Shown: positions 29,738 to 41,600 of the stretch, one piece after another | Layout: each line of letters begins with the position of its first letter | How positions within the stretch are numbered: the stretch's first letter is position 1 | From: Rhizobiaceae bacterium | GTDB taxonomy: Bacteria; Pseudomonadota; Alphaproteobacteria; Rhizobiales; Rhizobiaceae | DNA: 64,000 nt | NCBI GenBank assembly: GCA_019635795.1 | Contig: JAHBYV010000005.1 | Span: 62,001 to 126,000, forward strand | Direction of reading: 5' to 3' | Made by a program: the position numbers and the translations under genes | Notes under the pieces: generated by a model | Seen by the model: the letters and a program-made list of their open reading frames with translations, nothing else | Told to the model about the DNA's origin: nothing | Databases searched by the model: none

Positions 29738-31030
29738 TCACGAAGCAGCCCGCCGAAGCCCGGACGATGCGCCCGGCAAGGCATCGACAACATGATCGTA
29801 GGCTGGCAGCGTTCCGACCGGCCCGACAGCAGCCAATGTAGGCCGCGTTGAGAACAATCGCCCTGACAGATCGGTCAGGCGCTCGACTGTCAAAGCTGCA
29901 AGGCGATCACTCAGTTCTTCGCGCATAATGGGCCTGCCGAACAACAGAAGCTGGCGCGCGATTTGCGAGGCACGGGAAGCCGGGCTTTCGGCAGACATTA
30001 TAAGTCCGGCCCGGTATTGCGCACGTGCGCGATCAAGCTCTTCCTGACCGATATGTTCGGTTGTGCGGTGTAATTCCTGTGCAATTACAGGGATCAGCTT
30101 ATGAATGTCGGTTTCACCTGTTGCTGCATGAAGCCCGAAAATGCCCGTGTCCGAGAAGCCCCAATGGAAGGCATATATCGAGTAGCACAGCCCGCGCTTT
30201 TCACGCACTTCCTGAAACAGGCGCGAGGACATGCCACCGCCCAATATCATGGAGAGAACCTGCGAGGCATAGAAGTCGCGCACATGATAGGCGCGCCCTT
30301 CGAATCCCAGAACGATCTGCGCATCCATCAGGTCGCGGCCCTGACGGAAATCCCCGCCAACATAGTGCGCATATTGCGGAATTGTGCTGTCCGATTTTGA
30401 ACGGAACCCGCCGAGCTTTTCCTCAACCACGCGCACAAAAGCCTCATGATCAACATCGCCAGCAGCGACTACGACCATTCGGTCGGCACCATACTGGCGT
30501 TCCATAAAGGCATGAAGCTGTTTGGAAGTGAAAGATTTTACGGTCTCGGGAGTGCCGAGAATTGAGCGACCCAATGCCTGATGACGAAAGGCGGTTTCGG
30601 TGAAATGGTCAAACACCACATCGTCGGGCGTATCGTGCGCAGCGCCAATTTCCTGCAGGATCACATGCTGTTCACGTTCAAGCTCTGCCGGATCGAATGT
30701 AGAATCCTGAAGTATATCAGCCAGCATATCCACCGCCAGCGGCACATCGGCGGCCAGCACCCGCGCATAGAACGAGGTCGTCTCCACGCTTGTTGCAGCG
30801 TTTATCTCGCCGCCAACATTCTCGATCTGGGATGCGATTTGAAATGCGGTTCGCGAGGAGGTGCCTTTAAAGGCCATGTGTTCAATCAAATGTGCAATGC
30901 CATGCTCGTCATCACGCTCGTTTCGCGCCCCTGACTTGACCCACACACCCAACGCGACGGATTCAACGGCTGGCAGCTTTTCTGTGGCAACAGTCAATCC
31001 GTTTGCCAGCCGACTAACCTCAACGGTCAT
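29738..31030 (-). CDS. M16-family zinc peptidase (mitochondrial-processing-peptidase-like)
   Basis: A 430-residue inverzincin. The zinc motif HxxEH is present as HLIEHMAFKG, with the downstream glutamate region typical of the family. It is close in organisation to the beta subunit of mitochondrial processing peptidase, as is usual for alphaproteobacterial M16 peptidases. No signal peptide is seen, so it should be cytosolic. AAGGAG lies 11 bases before the ATG. It follows thrC by 14 bases. Confidence 0.92.
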   Translation of the reverse strand: MTVEVSRLANGLTVATEKLPAVESVALGVWVKSGARNERDDEHGIAHLIEHMAFKGTSSRTAFQIASQIENVGGEINAATSVETTSFYARVLAADVPLAVDMLADILQDSTFDPAELEREQHVILQEIGAAHDTPDDVVFDHFTETAFRHQALGRSILGTPETVKSFTSKQLHAFMERQYGADRMVVVAAGDVDHEAFVRVVEEKLGGFRSKSDSTIPQYAHYVGGDFRQGRDLMDAQIVLGFEGRAYHVRDFYASQVLSMILGGGMSSRLFQEVREKRGLCYSIYAFHWGFSDTGIFGLHAATGETDIHKLIPVIAQELHRTTEHIGQEELDRARAQYRAGLIMSAESPASRASQIARQLLLFGRPIMREELSDRLAALTVERLTDLSGRLFSTRPTLAAVGPVGTLPAYDHVVDALPGASSGLRRAAS

Positions 31031-31044
31031 AGAGGTACTTCTCC

Positions 31045-32442
31045 TTAAGCAACCGCGCGAGCGCGGCTTGTCACATAATCTTCCACCATTTTCAGATCAG
31101 ATGGAAGCACTGCAAATTTTTCGCTGCGATCCATCATCCCGGAAAGCCAATCCGGCAAGAGAGGCGTCTTGCCGCAAGCAGCAGCAACTGCATCCGGAAA
31201 TTTGGCCGGGTGGGCGGTGGAAAGCAAAATCATCGCCGTATCCGAAGGCTGGGTCAATCGCGCCACGTGGACGGCGGAAGCTGTATGAGGATCAAGCAGA
31301 TAGCCGCTTTCCGAAAGTACTTGTGCAATCGCTCTGGCGGCATCCTCATTCGAGGCCCGGCCTGCATCGAATTCAGAACGAATGCGCTGCATGGGTTCTG
31401 CACCGATGGTGAATTCCCCGGCCTGCTTCAGGCTGGCCATGTAGCGGACAACCTCCTGCGCGTTGCGGCCGGTTGCTTCAAAAAGCAGCCGCTCAAAGTT
31501 CGAAGAAACCTGAATGTCCATTGAGGGCGATGTGGTCGGCACGACGCCGGTCATGCGATATTCGCCGGTTGCGAGAGTGCGCGCCAGAATGTCATTCTCA
31601 TTCGTGGCAATCACCAGCTTGTCGATTGGCAGTCCCATGCGTTTGGCTGCATATCCGGCAAATATATCGCCGAAATTGCCTGTTGGAACGGTAAAGGAAA
31701 CGGGCCGGTCCGGCGCGCCAAGCGAGAGTGCCGAATAGAAATAATAGACGATCTGGGCCATGATCCGCGCCCAATTGATCGAATTGACACCGGAAAGACC
31801 TACGCGATCACGAAAGCCATGGTCGTTGAACATGTCTTTCAGCATGCCCTGACAGTCATCGAAATTACCTTCGATAGCCAGCGCATGAACATTGCTTGCC
31901 GCGGAAGTGGTCATTTGCCGCTGCTGGACGGGTGAAACGCGCCCATGCGGAAAAAGGATAAACACATCCGTTCGCTCGCGGCCGGCAAACGCTTCTATCG
32001 CCGCGCCGCCAGTGTCGCCTGAGGTCGCGCCAACAATCGTGGCGCGCTGGCCGCGTTCAGCCAGAACGTGGTCCATCAGCCGCGCCAGAAGTTGCATAGC
32101 CACATCCTTGAAGGCGAGTGTCGGGCCGTGGAATAGCTCCAGGACAAACTCATTTGAGCGCGTTTGAACCAGCGGGCAAACCGCGGGGTGACGAAACGTG
32201 CTGTAAGCTTCGCGCACAATCCTCTCAAAGTCTTGCGCGGCTATTTCTGCATTCAGAAAGGGCGTCAGCAATTCGACCGCGAGATCGGCGTAAGGCTTCC
32301 CACGCATTTTGCGAATGGCTTCGGGGGAGAAATGGGGCCACGATTCGGGGATATAAAGTCCGCCGTCTCGGGCAAGACCCGCCATCATAGCGTCAGAAAA
32401 GCCAAGCGCGGGGGCCTCGCCGCGGGTGCTTATATAACGCAT
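31045..32442 (-). CDS. thrC: Threonine synthase
   Basis: ThrC converts O-phosphohomoserine, the ThrB product, to threonine using pyridoxal 5'-phosphate. The 465-residue protein carries the cofactor lysine K112 (TLAFKDVAMQ) and the phosphate-binding GATSGDTGGAA. The N-terminal MRYISTRGEAP is typical. It is the first gene of the minus-strand cluster that continues into the M16 peptidase. Its promoter should lie in 32443-32569, shared with the divergent lipoprotein gene. I see no leader peptide or attenuator there. Confidence 0.96.
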   Translation of the reverse strand: MRYISTRGEAPALGFSDAMMAGLARDGGLYIPESWPHFSPEAIRKMRGKPYADLAVELLTPFLNAEIAAQDFERIVREAYSTFRHPAVCPLVQTRSNEFVLELFHGPTLAFKDVAMQLLARLMDHVLAERGQRATIVGATSGDTGGAAIEAFAGRERTDVFILFPHGRVSPVQQRQMTTSAASNVHALAIEGNFDDCQGMLKDMFNDHGFRDRVGLSGVNSINWARIMAQIVYYFYSALSLGAPDRPVSFTVPTGNFGDIFAGYAAKRMGLPIDKLVIATNENDILARTLATGEYRMTGVVPTTSPSMDIQVSSNFERLLFEATGRNAQEVVRYMASLKQAGEFTIGAEPMQRIRSEFDAGRASNEDAARAIAQVLSESGYLLDPHTASAVHVARLTQPSDTAMILLSTAHPAKFPDAVAAACGKTPLLPDWLSGMMDRSEKFAVLPSDLKMVEDYVTSRARAVA

Positions 32443-32569
32443 GGCTGGTTTACCTTTGGAAGGTTAGCAACAATCTGTCGATTCATGGTCTGGAATTGGT
32501 TCTGATCGGTCGCATTTTTGTCGGGCCATTGGTATAGACCGCCTTGGACGAGAGAGGAAAGCAGAATCC

Positions 32570-33133
32570 ATGTTGCGTATAACATCAAGTCGAATGAAAC
32601 CGGCTTTTGCGTCTCTAGGCCTTTTGCTTGCGCTGGCTGGATGCCAATCGAATGAAGGGCAGACCGGACAAACCATGAGCACCGGTGACATGGCCGGATC
32701 GAAGCCGAAGGTGAGCCAGACCGAGCTGGAAGCATTCTGCCCGCCAGTCCGCTTGAGGCAGGGAACTGCAGCGCTGAATCGCTATGCGCGCGGCGGCGAA
32801 GGCGATCATTCAAAACTTGCTTTTCAGGCTTCCATTGGAGAAACGACGCGTGTTTGCACCCGCGCTGCAGGTACAATGACCATTGAGGTTGCTGCTGCGG
32901 GTAGGGTGATTCCTGGCCCCGCTGGCGCACCAACCAGCGTATCGCTGCCCATTCGCGTAGCCGTGACGCGTGGTGATGAGGTGCTTTATTCGGACCTGAA
33001 ACTGCAAGAAGTGGCCATCACCGAAAAGCAGGGAGCCACACAGTTCTTGTTCAAGAACCCGAGCATTTCAATTCCGATTCCCGCTGAACGCAATGTGATC
33101 GTGCAACTTGGGTTCGATGACGCGGCAAGATAG
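32570..33133 (+). CDS. Hypothetical lipoprotein
   Basis: A 187-residue protein with a lipoprotein signal (LLLALAGCQS, lipidated cysteine at position 25) that I do not recognise beyond that. The mature part begins with a polar linker (residues 26-45), then a compact domain with two cysteines (EAFCPPV and TRVCTRA) and a beta-rich stretch with IEVAAAGRVIPGP. TATAGA near 32541 may be its -10 box, and GAGGAA precedes the ATG by 11 bases. It overlaps the following GFA gene by 17 bases. Confidence 0.7.
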   Translation: MLRITSSRMKPAFASLGLLLALAGCQSNEGQTGQTMSTGDMAGSKPKVSQTELEAFCPPVRLRQGTAALNRYARGGEGDHSKLAFQASIGETTRVCTRAAGTMTIEVAAAGRVIPGPAGAPTSVSLPIRVAVTRGDEVLYSDLKLQEVAITEKQGATQFLFKNPSISIPIPAERNVIVQLGFDDAAR

Positions 33134-33509
33134 TGCAGAATCGCTGACTGGCGGTTGCCTGTGCGGTGATGTTCGTTTCATCGCGCGTGGCACACCCAAG
33201 CGGGTCGGCATTTGCCATTGTCTTGATTGCCGAAAGCATCACGGGGCTCTGTTCCATGCATCGGCAATCTTTCCGCAAGAGGCGGTGGCTGTAGAAGGAA
33301 AGCCACAAAGCTATGCGGGCAGGCATTTTTGCCCGCGCTGTGGTTCATCCGTCTTTTCTCGCACCGGCGAAGAGATTGAGATAAATCTCGGATCGCTGGA
33401 CGCGCCAAACCAGCTTGAGCCAACTTATGAGTTGTGGACGCTACGCCGGGAAAGATGGTTGCCGCCATTTCCGCTCAAAGATCGATACGAGCGGGATCGG
33501 GAAGAATAA
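33117..33509 (+). CDS. GFA family (glutathione-dependent formaldehyde-activating-like) zinc protein
   Basis: A 130-residue zinc protein of the Gfa/CENP-V family. Cysteine sets are GGCLCGDV, CHCLDCRKHHG and FCPRCGSS, matching the two zinc sites of the fold. Gfa of Paracoccus was proposed to speed up the formaldehyde-glutathione adduct, but most family members have no known substrate. The ATG at 33117 lies inside the end of the lipoprotein gene, which suggests coupled translation. Confidence 0.85.
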   Translation: MTRQDSAESLTGGCLCGDVRFIARGTPKRVGICHCLDCRKHHGALFHASAIFPQEAVAVEGKPQSYAGRHFCPRCGSSVFSRTGEEIEINLGSLDAPNQLEPTYELWTLRRERWLPPFPLKDRYERDREE

Positions 33510-33528
33510 ACTTTGCCGGAACAATGGC

Positions 33529-35489
<1,961 letters not shown>

Positions 35490-35495
35490 TTGTTC

Positions 35496-36107
35496 TTAAA
35501 TAACAATGCCATAGGATGCGAGATCGCGCAGTAGCGTGGGCGCATCCTTGTAGCGTACGGCGTTCCAGCCAAACTCTTGCGCGGCTGCCACATTGGCCTG
35601 ATTGTCATCTATGAACAGTGTCGCCGGAGCGTGAAGCTCGAAATCTGAAGTATGCCGTTCATAAATGGCGCGGTTGGGCTTTATTTCCTTAATAAGGCCC
35701 GAAACAGTGACCCCTCGCGGTCTGTTCAGGAAATCAAACTTCTTGCGTGCTTCAACAAATGTGTCAGACGCGAAGTTGGTGAGCATAGTAACGTCATAGT
35801 CTTTGTCGATCAGGCCAAGCATGATGGCAACCGTATCGTCATATGAGTGCGATACCATTTCATGCCAATATTTGCGGAAAGCGCGGATGTTGTTCTCATG
35901 ATCTGGATGCTGTTGTATCAGCAGGGCCTCTGCATCTTCCCATGTACGTCCGCGATCCTGCTCAATGTTCCAAGCGGAAGTGCAAACATTTTCGAAGAAC
36001 CAGCGACGTTCGCTTTCATCGGGGATCAGGCGTGAGAAGGGAATGTTCGGATCGTAGTGGATGAGCACACTGCCAATGTCGAACACGATATGCTGGATGG
36101 AAGTCAT
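35496..36107 (-). CDS. HAD-family hydrolase, YihX-like
   Basis: A 203-residue HAD phosphatase. The first motif is FDIGSVLIHYDP, in which the usual second aspartate is glycine, as in YihX-type enzymes. Motif II is MLTNFAS, and LFIDDNQANVAAA is motif IV. YihX dephosphorylates alpha-glucose 1-phosphate, and the substrate here is unproven. It overlaps the upstream mutY by 4 bases (ATGA), so the two are co-translated. Confidence 0.87.
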   Translation of the reverse strand: MTSIQHIVFDIGSVLIHYDPNIPFSRLIPDESERRWFFENVCTSAWNIEQDRGRTWEDAEALLIQQHPDHENNIRAFRKYWHEMVSHSYDDTVAIMLGLIDKDYDVTMLTNFASDTFVEARKKFDFLNRPRGVTVSGLIKEIKPNRAIYERHTSDFELHAPATLFIDDNQANVAAAQEFGWNAVRYKDAPTLLRDLASYGIVI

Positions 36108-37219
36108 GCGAAACGCCCGCGCTTTGTTGCCCCAGGTAAGGCAGATTCGATAACCTTTTTCATCACTGTCGGTAAAGCCTCGGAAAGCACATCACTCGAC
36201 CAGAAGTAGTGGTCGGGTAGCATTTCCGGTTCAATTTGCGCTGAAAAAACCTCAAGTTCGAGCGCAAAATGCGTGAAAACGTGAGAAATACGCCCACAAA
36301 ACTCCCAGTTTGCGACAAACGGCGCGGCATCGACGCCTGTTTCGCCGTCCGTGCGGGAATTCCAAGAAGTTGTCGGCGGTTCGGCCATGCCGCCGAGCAA
36401 TCCGCGATCGGGACGCTTGCGCAAAAGAACCGCTCCGTCGGCTGGACGAACTGCCACAAAGGCGGCACCTCGTCGCAGAGGCTTTTCCATTTTTGGAGGT
36501 TTGACCGGGAACCGTTCAGGGTCGTCATTGGCCAATGCTGCGCAGTTCGAATTGACAGGGCAAACCATGCAGCTTGGTCGCTTGGGCGAGCAGATGGTTG
36601 CGCCAAGATCCATCATAGCCTGAGCAAAATCGCCAGGGCGATCGACAGGCAGTATTTCGCTAACGATCTGGCGTATCTCTACCTTCGCGGCAGGCAGGGG
36701 CGTATCGATGGCGTACAGGCGCGAAACCACGCGCTCAACATTGCCGTCCACAACGGCGGCAGGCTGGTTGAAAGCAATGGCAGCAATAGCGGCGGCGGTA
36801 TAAGGGCCGACGCCGGGAAGTTGCAGCAGCCCGGCTTCCGTTTCGGGGAACGCCCCACCATTGGCGGCAATGTGATTGGCGCAGGCCTTGAGATTTCGCG
36901 CGCGGGAATAATAGCCCAAGCCCGCCCAGGCTTTCATAACGTCGTCAACGTCGCTGGCAGCAAGGTCGGTGACACTCGGCCAGCGCTCCTTGAAACGCTG
37001 GAAATAGGGCTTCACGGCCTCGACAGTGGTTTGCTGGAGCATGATCTCCGAAAGCCACACATGATAGGGATCAGGCGCAACGCCTTTGGCCCGCTGGGAT
37101 GGGCTGACGCGCCAGGGCAGTTCGCGGTGATGCCGGTCATACCAGTCGAGCAGGCGCTCCGACACGGAGGCCTTGTCACTGGCAGCCTGAGGTGCGATTG
37201 GTCGATGCGAAGAATTCAT
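36104..37219 (-). CDS. mutY: A/G-specific adenine glycosylase
   Basis: MutY removes adenine mispaired with 8-oxoguanine. Numbered from the ATG at 37219, the catalytic glutamate is E58 (SEIMLQQT), the helix-hairpin-helix is LPGVGPYTAAAIAAIAF, the catalytic aspartate is D158 (VVDGNVERV) and the [4Fe-4S] cysteines are C210, C217, C220 and C226. The C-terminal third is the NUDIX-like domain that reads 8-oxoguanine. A GTG at 37225 is an alternative start. The opposite-strand dciA gene begins only 11 bases away. Confidence 0.95.
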   Translation of the reverse strand: MNSSHRPIAPQAASDKASVSERLLDWYDRHHRELPWRVSPSQRAKGVAPDPYHVWLSEIMLQQTTVEAVKPYFQRFKERWPSVTDLAASDVDDVMKAWAGLGYYSRARNLKACANHIAANGGAFPETEAGLLQLPGVGPYTAAAIAAIAFNQPAAVVDGNVERVVSRLYAIDTPLPAAKVEIRQIVSEILPVDRPGDFAQAMMDLGATICSPKRPSCMVCPVNSNCAALANDDPERFPVKPPKMEKPLRRGAAFVAVRPADGAVLLRKRPDRGLLGGMAEPPTTSWNSRTDGETGVDAAPFVANWEFCGRISHVFTHFALELEVFSAQIEPEMLPDHYFWSSDVLSEALPTVMKKVIESALPGATKRGRFA

Positions 37220-37230
37220 TGGCACAGGTC

Positions 37231-37734
37231 ATGGCAGGGAAAAGAAATTACGGCAATCCCGTTCCCGTCGCGGATCTGGCGGGCGAGATACTTGACCCGG
37301 TGCTGCGCAAGCGGGCGGGGCTATCCGTCGCCCTTGTCCAAAGCTGGGATGAAATTGTGGGACCGAGAATTGCGGTTTCCTCAAGGCCCGAAAAAATTCA
37401 GTGGGGACGCCGCCGGGACGAGGATGAACCATTTGAACCGGCAGTGCTGGTGATTGCTTGCGAGGGTCTGGCAGCGCTGCACATTCAGCATGAAGCCGAC
37501 GAGATTATCGCCCGTGTGAATTCATTTCTTGGCTATGTGGCGATCGGCAGATTGCGGATCGTGCAGAAGCCTGTTCAGCAGCACAAGCCCGAGCGCCCGA
37601 AACTGCGCGAGCTGGATACTGATGAGCAAAACCGCCTGAAAAAGATTGTTTCGGGCATTGAGGACGAAGGATTGCGGTTAGCGCTGGAAAGGCTCGGGGC
37701 CTCTGTCAAAGGCAGTCGTAAACGCAGCGATTAG
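37231..37734 (+). CDS. DciA-like (DUF721) protein
   Basis: A 167-residue protein of the DUF721 family, with the characteristic core LAGEILDPVLRKRAGLSVALVQSWDEIVG and a following beta sheet (AVLVIACEGLAALHIQHEADEII). DciA is the helicase operator that loads DnaB in bacteria lacking DnaC, and this family member is the natural candidate here. The start is the ATG at 37231. A GTG at 37192 lies inside mutY. Being next to mutY and two genes from smc places it in a chromosome-maintenance neighbourhood. Confidence 0.83.
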   Translation: MAGKRNYGNPVPVADLAGEILDPVLRKRAGLSVALVQSWDEIVGPRIAVSSRPEKIQWGRRRDEDEPFEPAVLVIACEGLAALHIQHEADEIIARVNSFLGYVAIGRLRIVQKPVQQHKPERPKLRELDTDEQNRLKKIVSGIEDEGLRLALERLGASVKGSRKRSD

Positions 37735-37824
37735 CCATATTCTTCTCGAATTCGTGATCCAAACGTCAATTTTGGCTTTGTTCTGGGGACCACTTTGCCT
37801 TAATTCGCGCGAACTCTCGCTTTT

Positions 37825-37839
37825 GTTGGTTGAACCAAC
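37825..37839. promoter_or_regulatory. Perfect inverted repeat upstream of the DsbA-like gene
   Basis: GTTGGTT (37825-37831), one central base, AACCAAC (37833-37839) form a perfect dyad 31 bases before the start codon. No T run follows, so an operator is more likely than a terminator. A related shorter dyad, TTGGTT-ga-AACCAA, precedes dxs at 8241-8254. Confidence 0.35.
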
Positions 37840-37869
37840 GCACAATCTACTCAAATTCAGGTGATTCGC

Positions 37870-38628
37870 ATGACGAGCATGATCCAGCGTCGGACGGTAC
37901 TGACCGCCCTTGCAGCCGTTTCAGGCGCAGCCTTGTTGGCTGCCTGTTCTGATTCCGGCGAAACGGCAAAGAAGGCGGAAGGTGCGGCAACTCCTGCCGA
38001 AACTCCGGCGGCCCCGGCTTCAACGCAGGCTCCGGCGGCTACACCTGCCGTAACCCCGGCAGTTGAAGCACCAAAGGCGGCTGGATCAGTCGACATGGCA
38101 AAGGTTCTGGAGCCAGGTCCGCTTCCTGAAATGGTGATGGGCAAGGCGGATGCGCCTGTAACGATTGTCGAATATGCGTCCATGACCTGTTCGCATTGCG
38201 CACATTTCCATCAAACCACCATGCCCGCTTTGAAGAGCAAATATATCGATACCGGCAAGGTAAGGCTGATCTTGCGCGAGTTCCCGTTCGATCCGCGCGC
38301 GGAAGCAGGGTTCATGCTGGCGCGCTGCTCCAAAGACAAATATTTCGAGATGGTAAGCGTGCTTTTTCAGCAGCAATCCAACTGGGCGGCTGTGGAAAAC
38401 GCGAAGGACGCGCTGCTACAGCTTGCCAAACTCGCCGGTTTCTCGCAGCAAACGTTCGAAGCCTGCCTGATGGACCAGAAACTGCTGGATGACATCCGCG
38501 CCGTGCGTGAGCGAGCTGCAAAGGATTTCGGTGTGGATGCCACGCCAACCTTTTTCATCAACGGATCGAAATATCCGGGGGCACTATCGATTGAGGAAAT
38601 TTCTGCCATCGTCGACCCGCTTCTTTAA
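37870..38628 (+). CDS. DsbA-family thiol:disulfide oxidoreductase lipoprotein
   Basis: An exported thioredoxin-fold protein of 252 residues. The signal ends in a lipobox (LLAACSDS, cysteine near residue 26), and an alanine/proline-rich linker covers about 30-75. The thioredoxin domain has C107-S-H-C110 (MTCSHCAHFH) and the cis-proline loop ATPTFFIN. It should oxidise or isomerise periplasmic proteins while tethered to a membrane. AGGTGA lies 6 bases before the ATG at 37870. smc starts 69 bases downstream. Confidence 0.9.
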   Translation: MTSMIQRRTVLTALAAVSGAALLAACSDSGETAKKAEGAATPAETPAAPASTQAPAATPAVTPAVEAPKAAGSVDMAKVLEPGPLPEMVMGKADAPVTIVEYASMTCSHCAHFHQTTMPALKSKYIDTGKVRLILREFPFDPRAEAGFMLARCSKDKYFEMVSVLFQQQSNWAAVENAKDALLQLAKLAGFSQQTFEACLMDQKLLDDIRAVRERAAKDFGVDATPTFFINGSKYPGALSIEEISAIVDPLL

Positions 38629-38697
38629 AGCGGCTGGAGCGGCTGTTTCGCCGCGAGACGGGAGAGGCGCGCTGGAACTGCGCGCCTTGGTGCCGGC

Positions 38698-41600
38698 ATG
38701 AAATTCAGCAAACTTCGCCTGCTCGGCTTCAAGTCGTTTGTCGAGCCTTCCGACTTCATAATTGAACGCGGACTGACGGGCATTGTTGGCCCCAATGGCT
38801 GCGGCAAGTCGAACCTTGTCGAAGCGCTGCGCTGGGTGATGGGCGAAAGCTCATATAAAAACATGCGCGCATCCGGCATGGATGATGTGATATTTTCGGG
38901 TTCTTCCACGCGCCCATCGCGCAACACTGCGGAAGTTACCCTGTTCCTCGACAATTCAGACCGCACCGCACCACCCAGCTTCAATGATGCCGACGAGTTG
39001 CAGGTGTCGCGCCGCATCGAGCGCGAAGCCGGATCGGTGTACAGGATCAACGGCAAGGAAGCGCGCGCAAAGGACGTTCAGCTTCTCTTTGCTGACCAGT
39101 CCACGGGCGCTCGCTCGCCCTCCATGGTGGGGCAGGGGCGCATTGGCGAACTCATTCAGGCAAAGCCGCAGGCGCGCAGGCAGCTTCTTGAAGAGGCGGC
39201 TGGTGTTTCCGGCTTGCACACGCGCCGCCACGAGGCAGAGCTGAGGCTGAGGGCCGCCGAGCAGAACCTGGAGCGGCTGGACGATGTAACTGGCGAATTG
39301 AGCGGGCAGATCGAAAGCCTCAAACGGCAATCGAGACAGGCTTCCCGTTTCAAGAACCTTTCTGTCGATATTCGCAAGGCTGAGGCCATTCAGCTGCATT
39401 TGCGCTGGACGGCTGCAAAAGCACAGGAAGCCGAAGCGCGGTCGGCGCTGGCGGTCGCAACATCGCTTGTTGGAGAGCGCGCAACGCAACAGATGGAAGC
39501 GGCAAAGCAGCAAGCTATCGGCGCGCATCACTTGCCCGAATTGCGCGATGCAGCGGCCTCAGCGGCAGCGGCGCTGCAACGCCTGACCATTGCAAAAGGC
39601 CAGATCGACGAAGAAGAAAAGCGGGTTCGCAATCGCCAGTCTGAACTTGACCGGCGCATCGAGCAGCTTGCCGCTGACATTGAACGCGAAAACCAGATGG
39701 TGCGCGACAATGCCGAGATTCTTCGGCGGCTGGCTGAGGAAGAAACAACGCTGCGTGCGGAAGAAGCCGGTTCAGCCGAGCGTGAAATTGCAATGCGGGC
39801 CGCGTTTGAGCAGGCAAGCGCGACCTTGGCGCTGAGCGAAGGCGCTCTTGCAAAGCTTACCGCAGAGCGGGCGGAAGCGGTGGCGCAACGCAACCAGACC
39901 GAACGTGCATTGCGCGATGCCACCGAGCGTCGTGAAAGGATCGCGCGGCAACTGTCGGATGTGGATAAGGAACTGCAAGGCATTGCCGACCAGATTTCGG
40001 CCTTGCCTGATCCGGCGGAAAAGCGTGCGCTCGTGGAGGCTGCACAACAGAGGCTGGCTGAAGCGGAATCAGCGGCTCTTGCCGCAGAAAAGGCTGTCGT
40101 TGAAGCGCGGCAAGCGGAAACAGCCGCGCGGCCGCCAGTGCAGGAAGCGCGGGCCGCTCTTCAGCGTGTTGAAACCGAAGCCCGGACATTGGCGAAGGTG
40201 CTGAGCGCGGGAGCAAGCGATTTGTTTCCTGCCGTGCTGGAACAGATCAGCGTCGATCGTGGCTTTGAAACGGCATTGGGCGCGGCGTTGGGTGAGGATC
40301 TCGACCTGCCGCTGGACCGTGCGGCGGCAGCGCATTGGGGAGATATAGAGCCTCAGCCGGGTGATCCGGCTTTGCCGCAAGGCGTTCGCAGCCTGGCAGA
40401 CTATGCCCGCGCGCCAAGGCAATTGGCACGGCGATTGGCGCAAGTTGGCGTTGTGGAAACTGCCGACGGGCCAGCGTTACAAAAATTGTTGGTGCCGGGC
40501 CAGCGCTTGGTCAGCCGTGAAGGCGCGTTGTGGCGCTGGGATGGGGTGACGGCAAGCGCCGAAGCGCCAACGCCCGCTGCCATGCGCCTTGCACAAAAGA
40601 ACCGCCTGAAAGAACTTGACGCCGAAGCGGTTGAGGCAACGCGCATATTGCGCGCGGCGGAGGAAAAAATGGCGACGGCTGAGCAAGCCGTTCGTTCCTT
40701 GACGGAGGCCGAAAAGCTGGCGCGCCAAAATTGGCGGGATGCCCAGCACGCGCTTGGGCAGGCGCGTGACGCACTTGAACGGGCCGAAAAGGCTTCCGGC
40801 GAGCTGGTCAAACGCCGCGCAGCGCTGGATGAAGCGCGCGCACGTCTGGCGGAGACCGCGGATGAGGCCGCCGCAAGCGTTTCCGAAGCGGAGATGCGGC
40901 TTGCGGCATCGCCCGACCTCGCAGAGATGCAGGCACGATTTGACCGCATGTCGGCAGATGTTTCCCGCGATAGAGCCACGCTCGCCGATGCGCGGGCGGT
41001 TCATGAAGGCTTGAGCAGGGAAGCGCAGGCGCGCAAGAGGCGCCTGGAGGCGATTGAAGCCGAACGCGCAAGCTGGACTGCACGGGCAGAGAATGCCGAC
41101 AAGCAGATCGCGCTTTTGACAGAGCGCCGAGCCGAGGCTGACGATGAGAGGCAAAAGCTTGCAGACGCGCCGGATGATCTTGACCAGCGCCGTCGTGCAT
41201 TGCTGTTGCAGCTCGCTCAATCGGAAACATTGAGCAAAACGGCAGCGGAAAAGCTTCAGCAGGCCGAAAGCCGACAGGCGGAACTGGACAAGGCCGCGAC
41301 AGCTTCCATCACCGCCTTGTCGGAATCGCGCGAGGCCAGAGGGCGCGCAGAGGAGCGTCTTACGGCTGCGGACGAGCGGCGCGCCGAGGTTGAAGCGCGC
41401 ATTCAGGAAGCGCTGAATGTGCCGCCGCACATCGTCATTCAGCACACGGGTCTGGGCGCGGATGACCCGCTGCCTGATCTGGCGGAGGTTGAGCGCACGC
41501 TTGAGCGCCTGAAGATCGAGCGCGAGCGGCTGGGGGCGGTCAATCTGCGCGCGGAAGAAGAACAGAAAGAACTATCCGAGCGGCTGGAAACGATCGTTTC

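Noticed and set aside
36269-37453. Long plus-strand open frame (394 codons) opposite mutY
   Set aside because: It lies antisense to mutY, whose catalytic and Fe-S residues are all intact. The antisense frame has no recognisable domain and reflects GC-rich codon use.
40477-41445. Minus-strand open frame of 322 codons inside smc
   Set aside because: It is opposite the coiled-coil region of smc, where alanine/glutamate/arginine codons leave the complementary strand open. There is no domain and no ribosome binding site.
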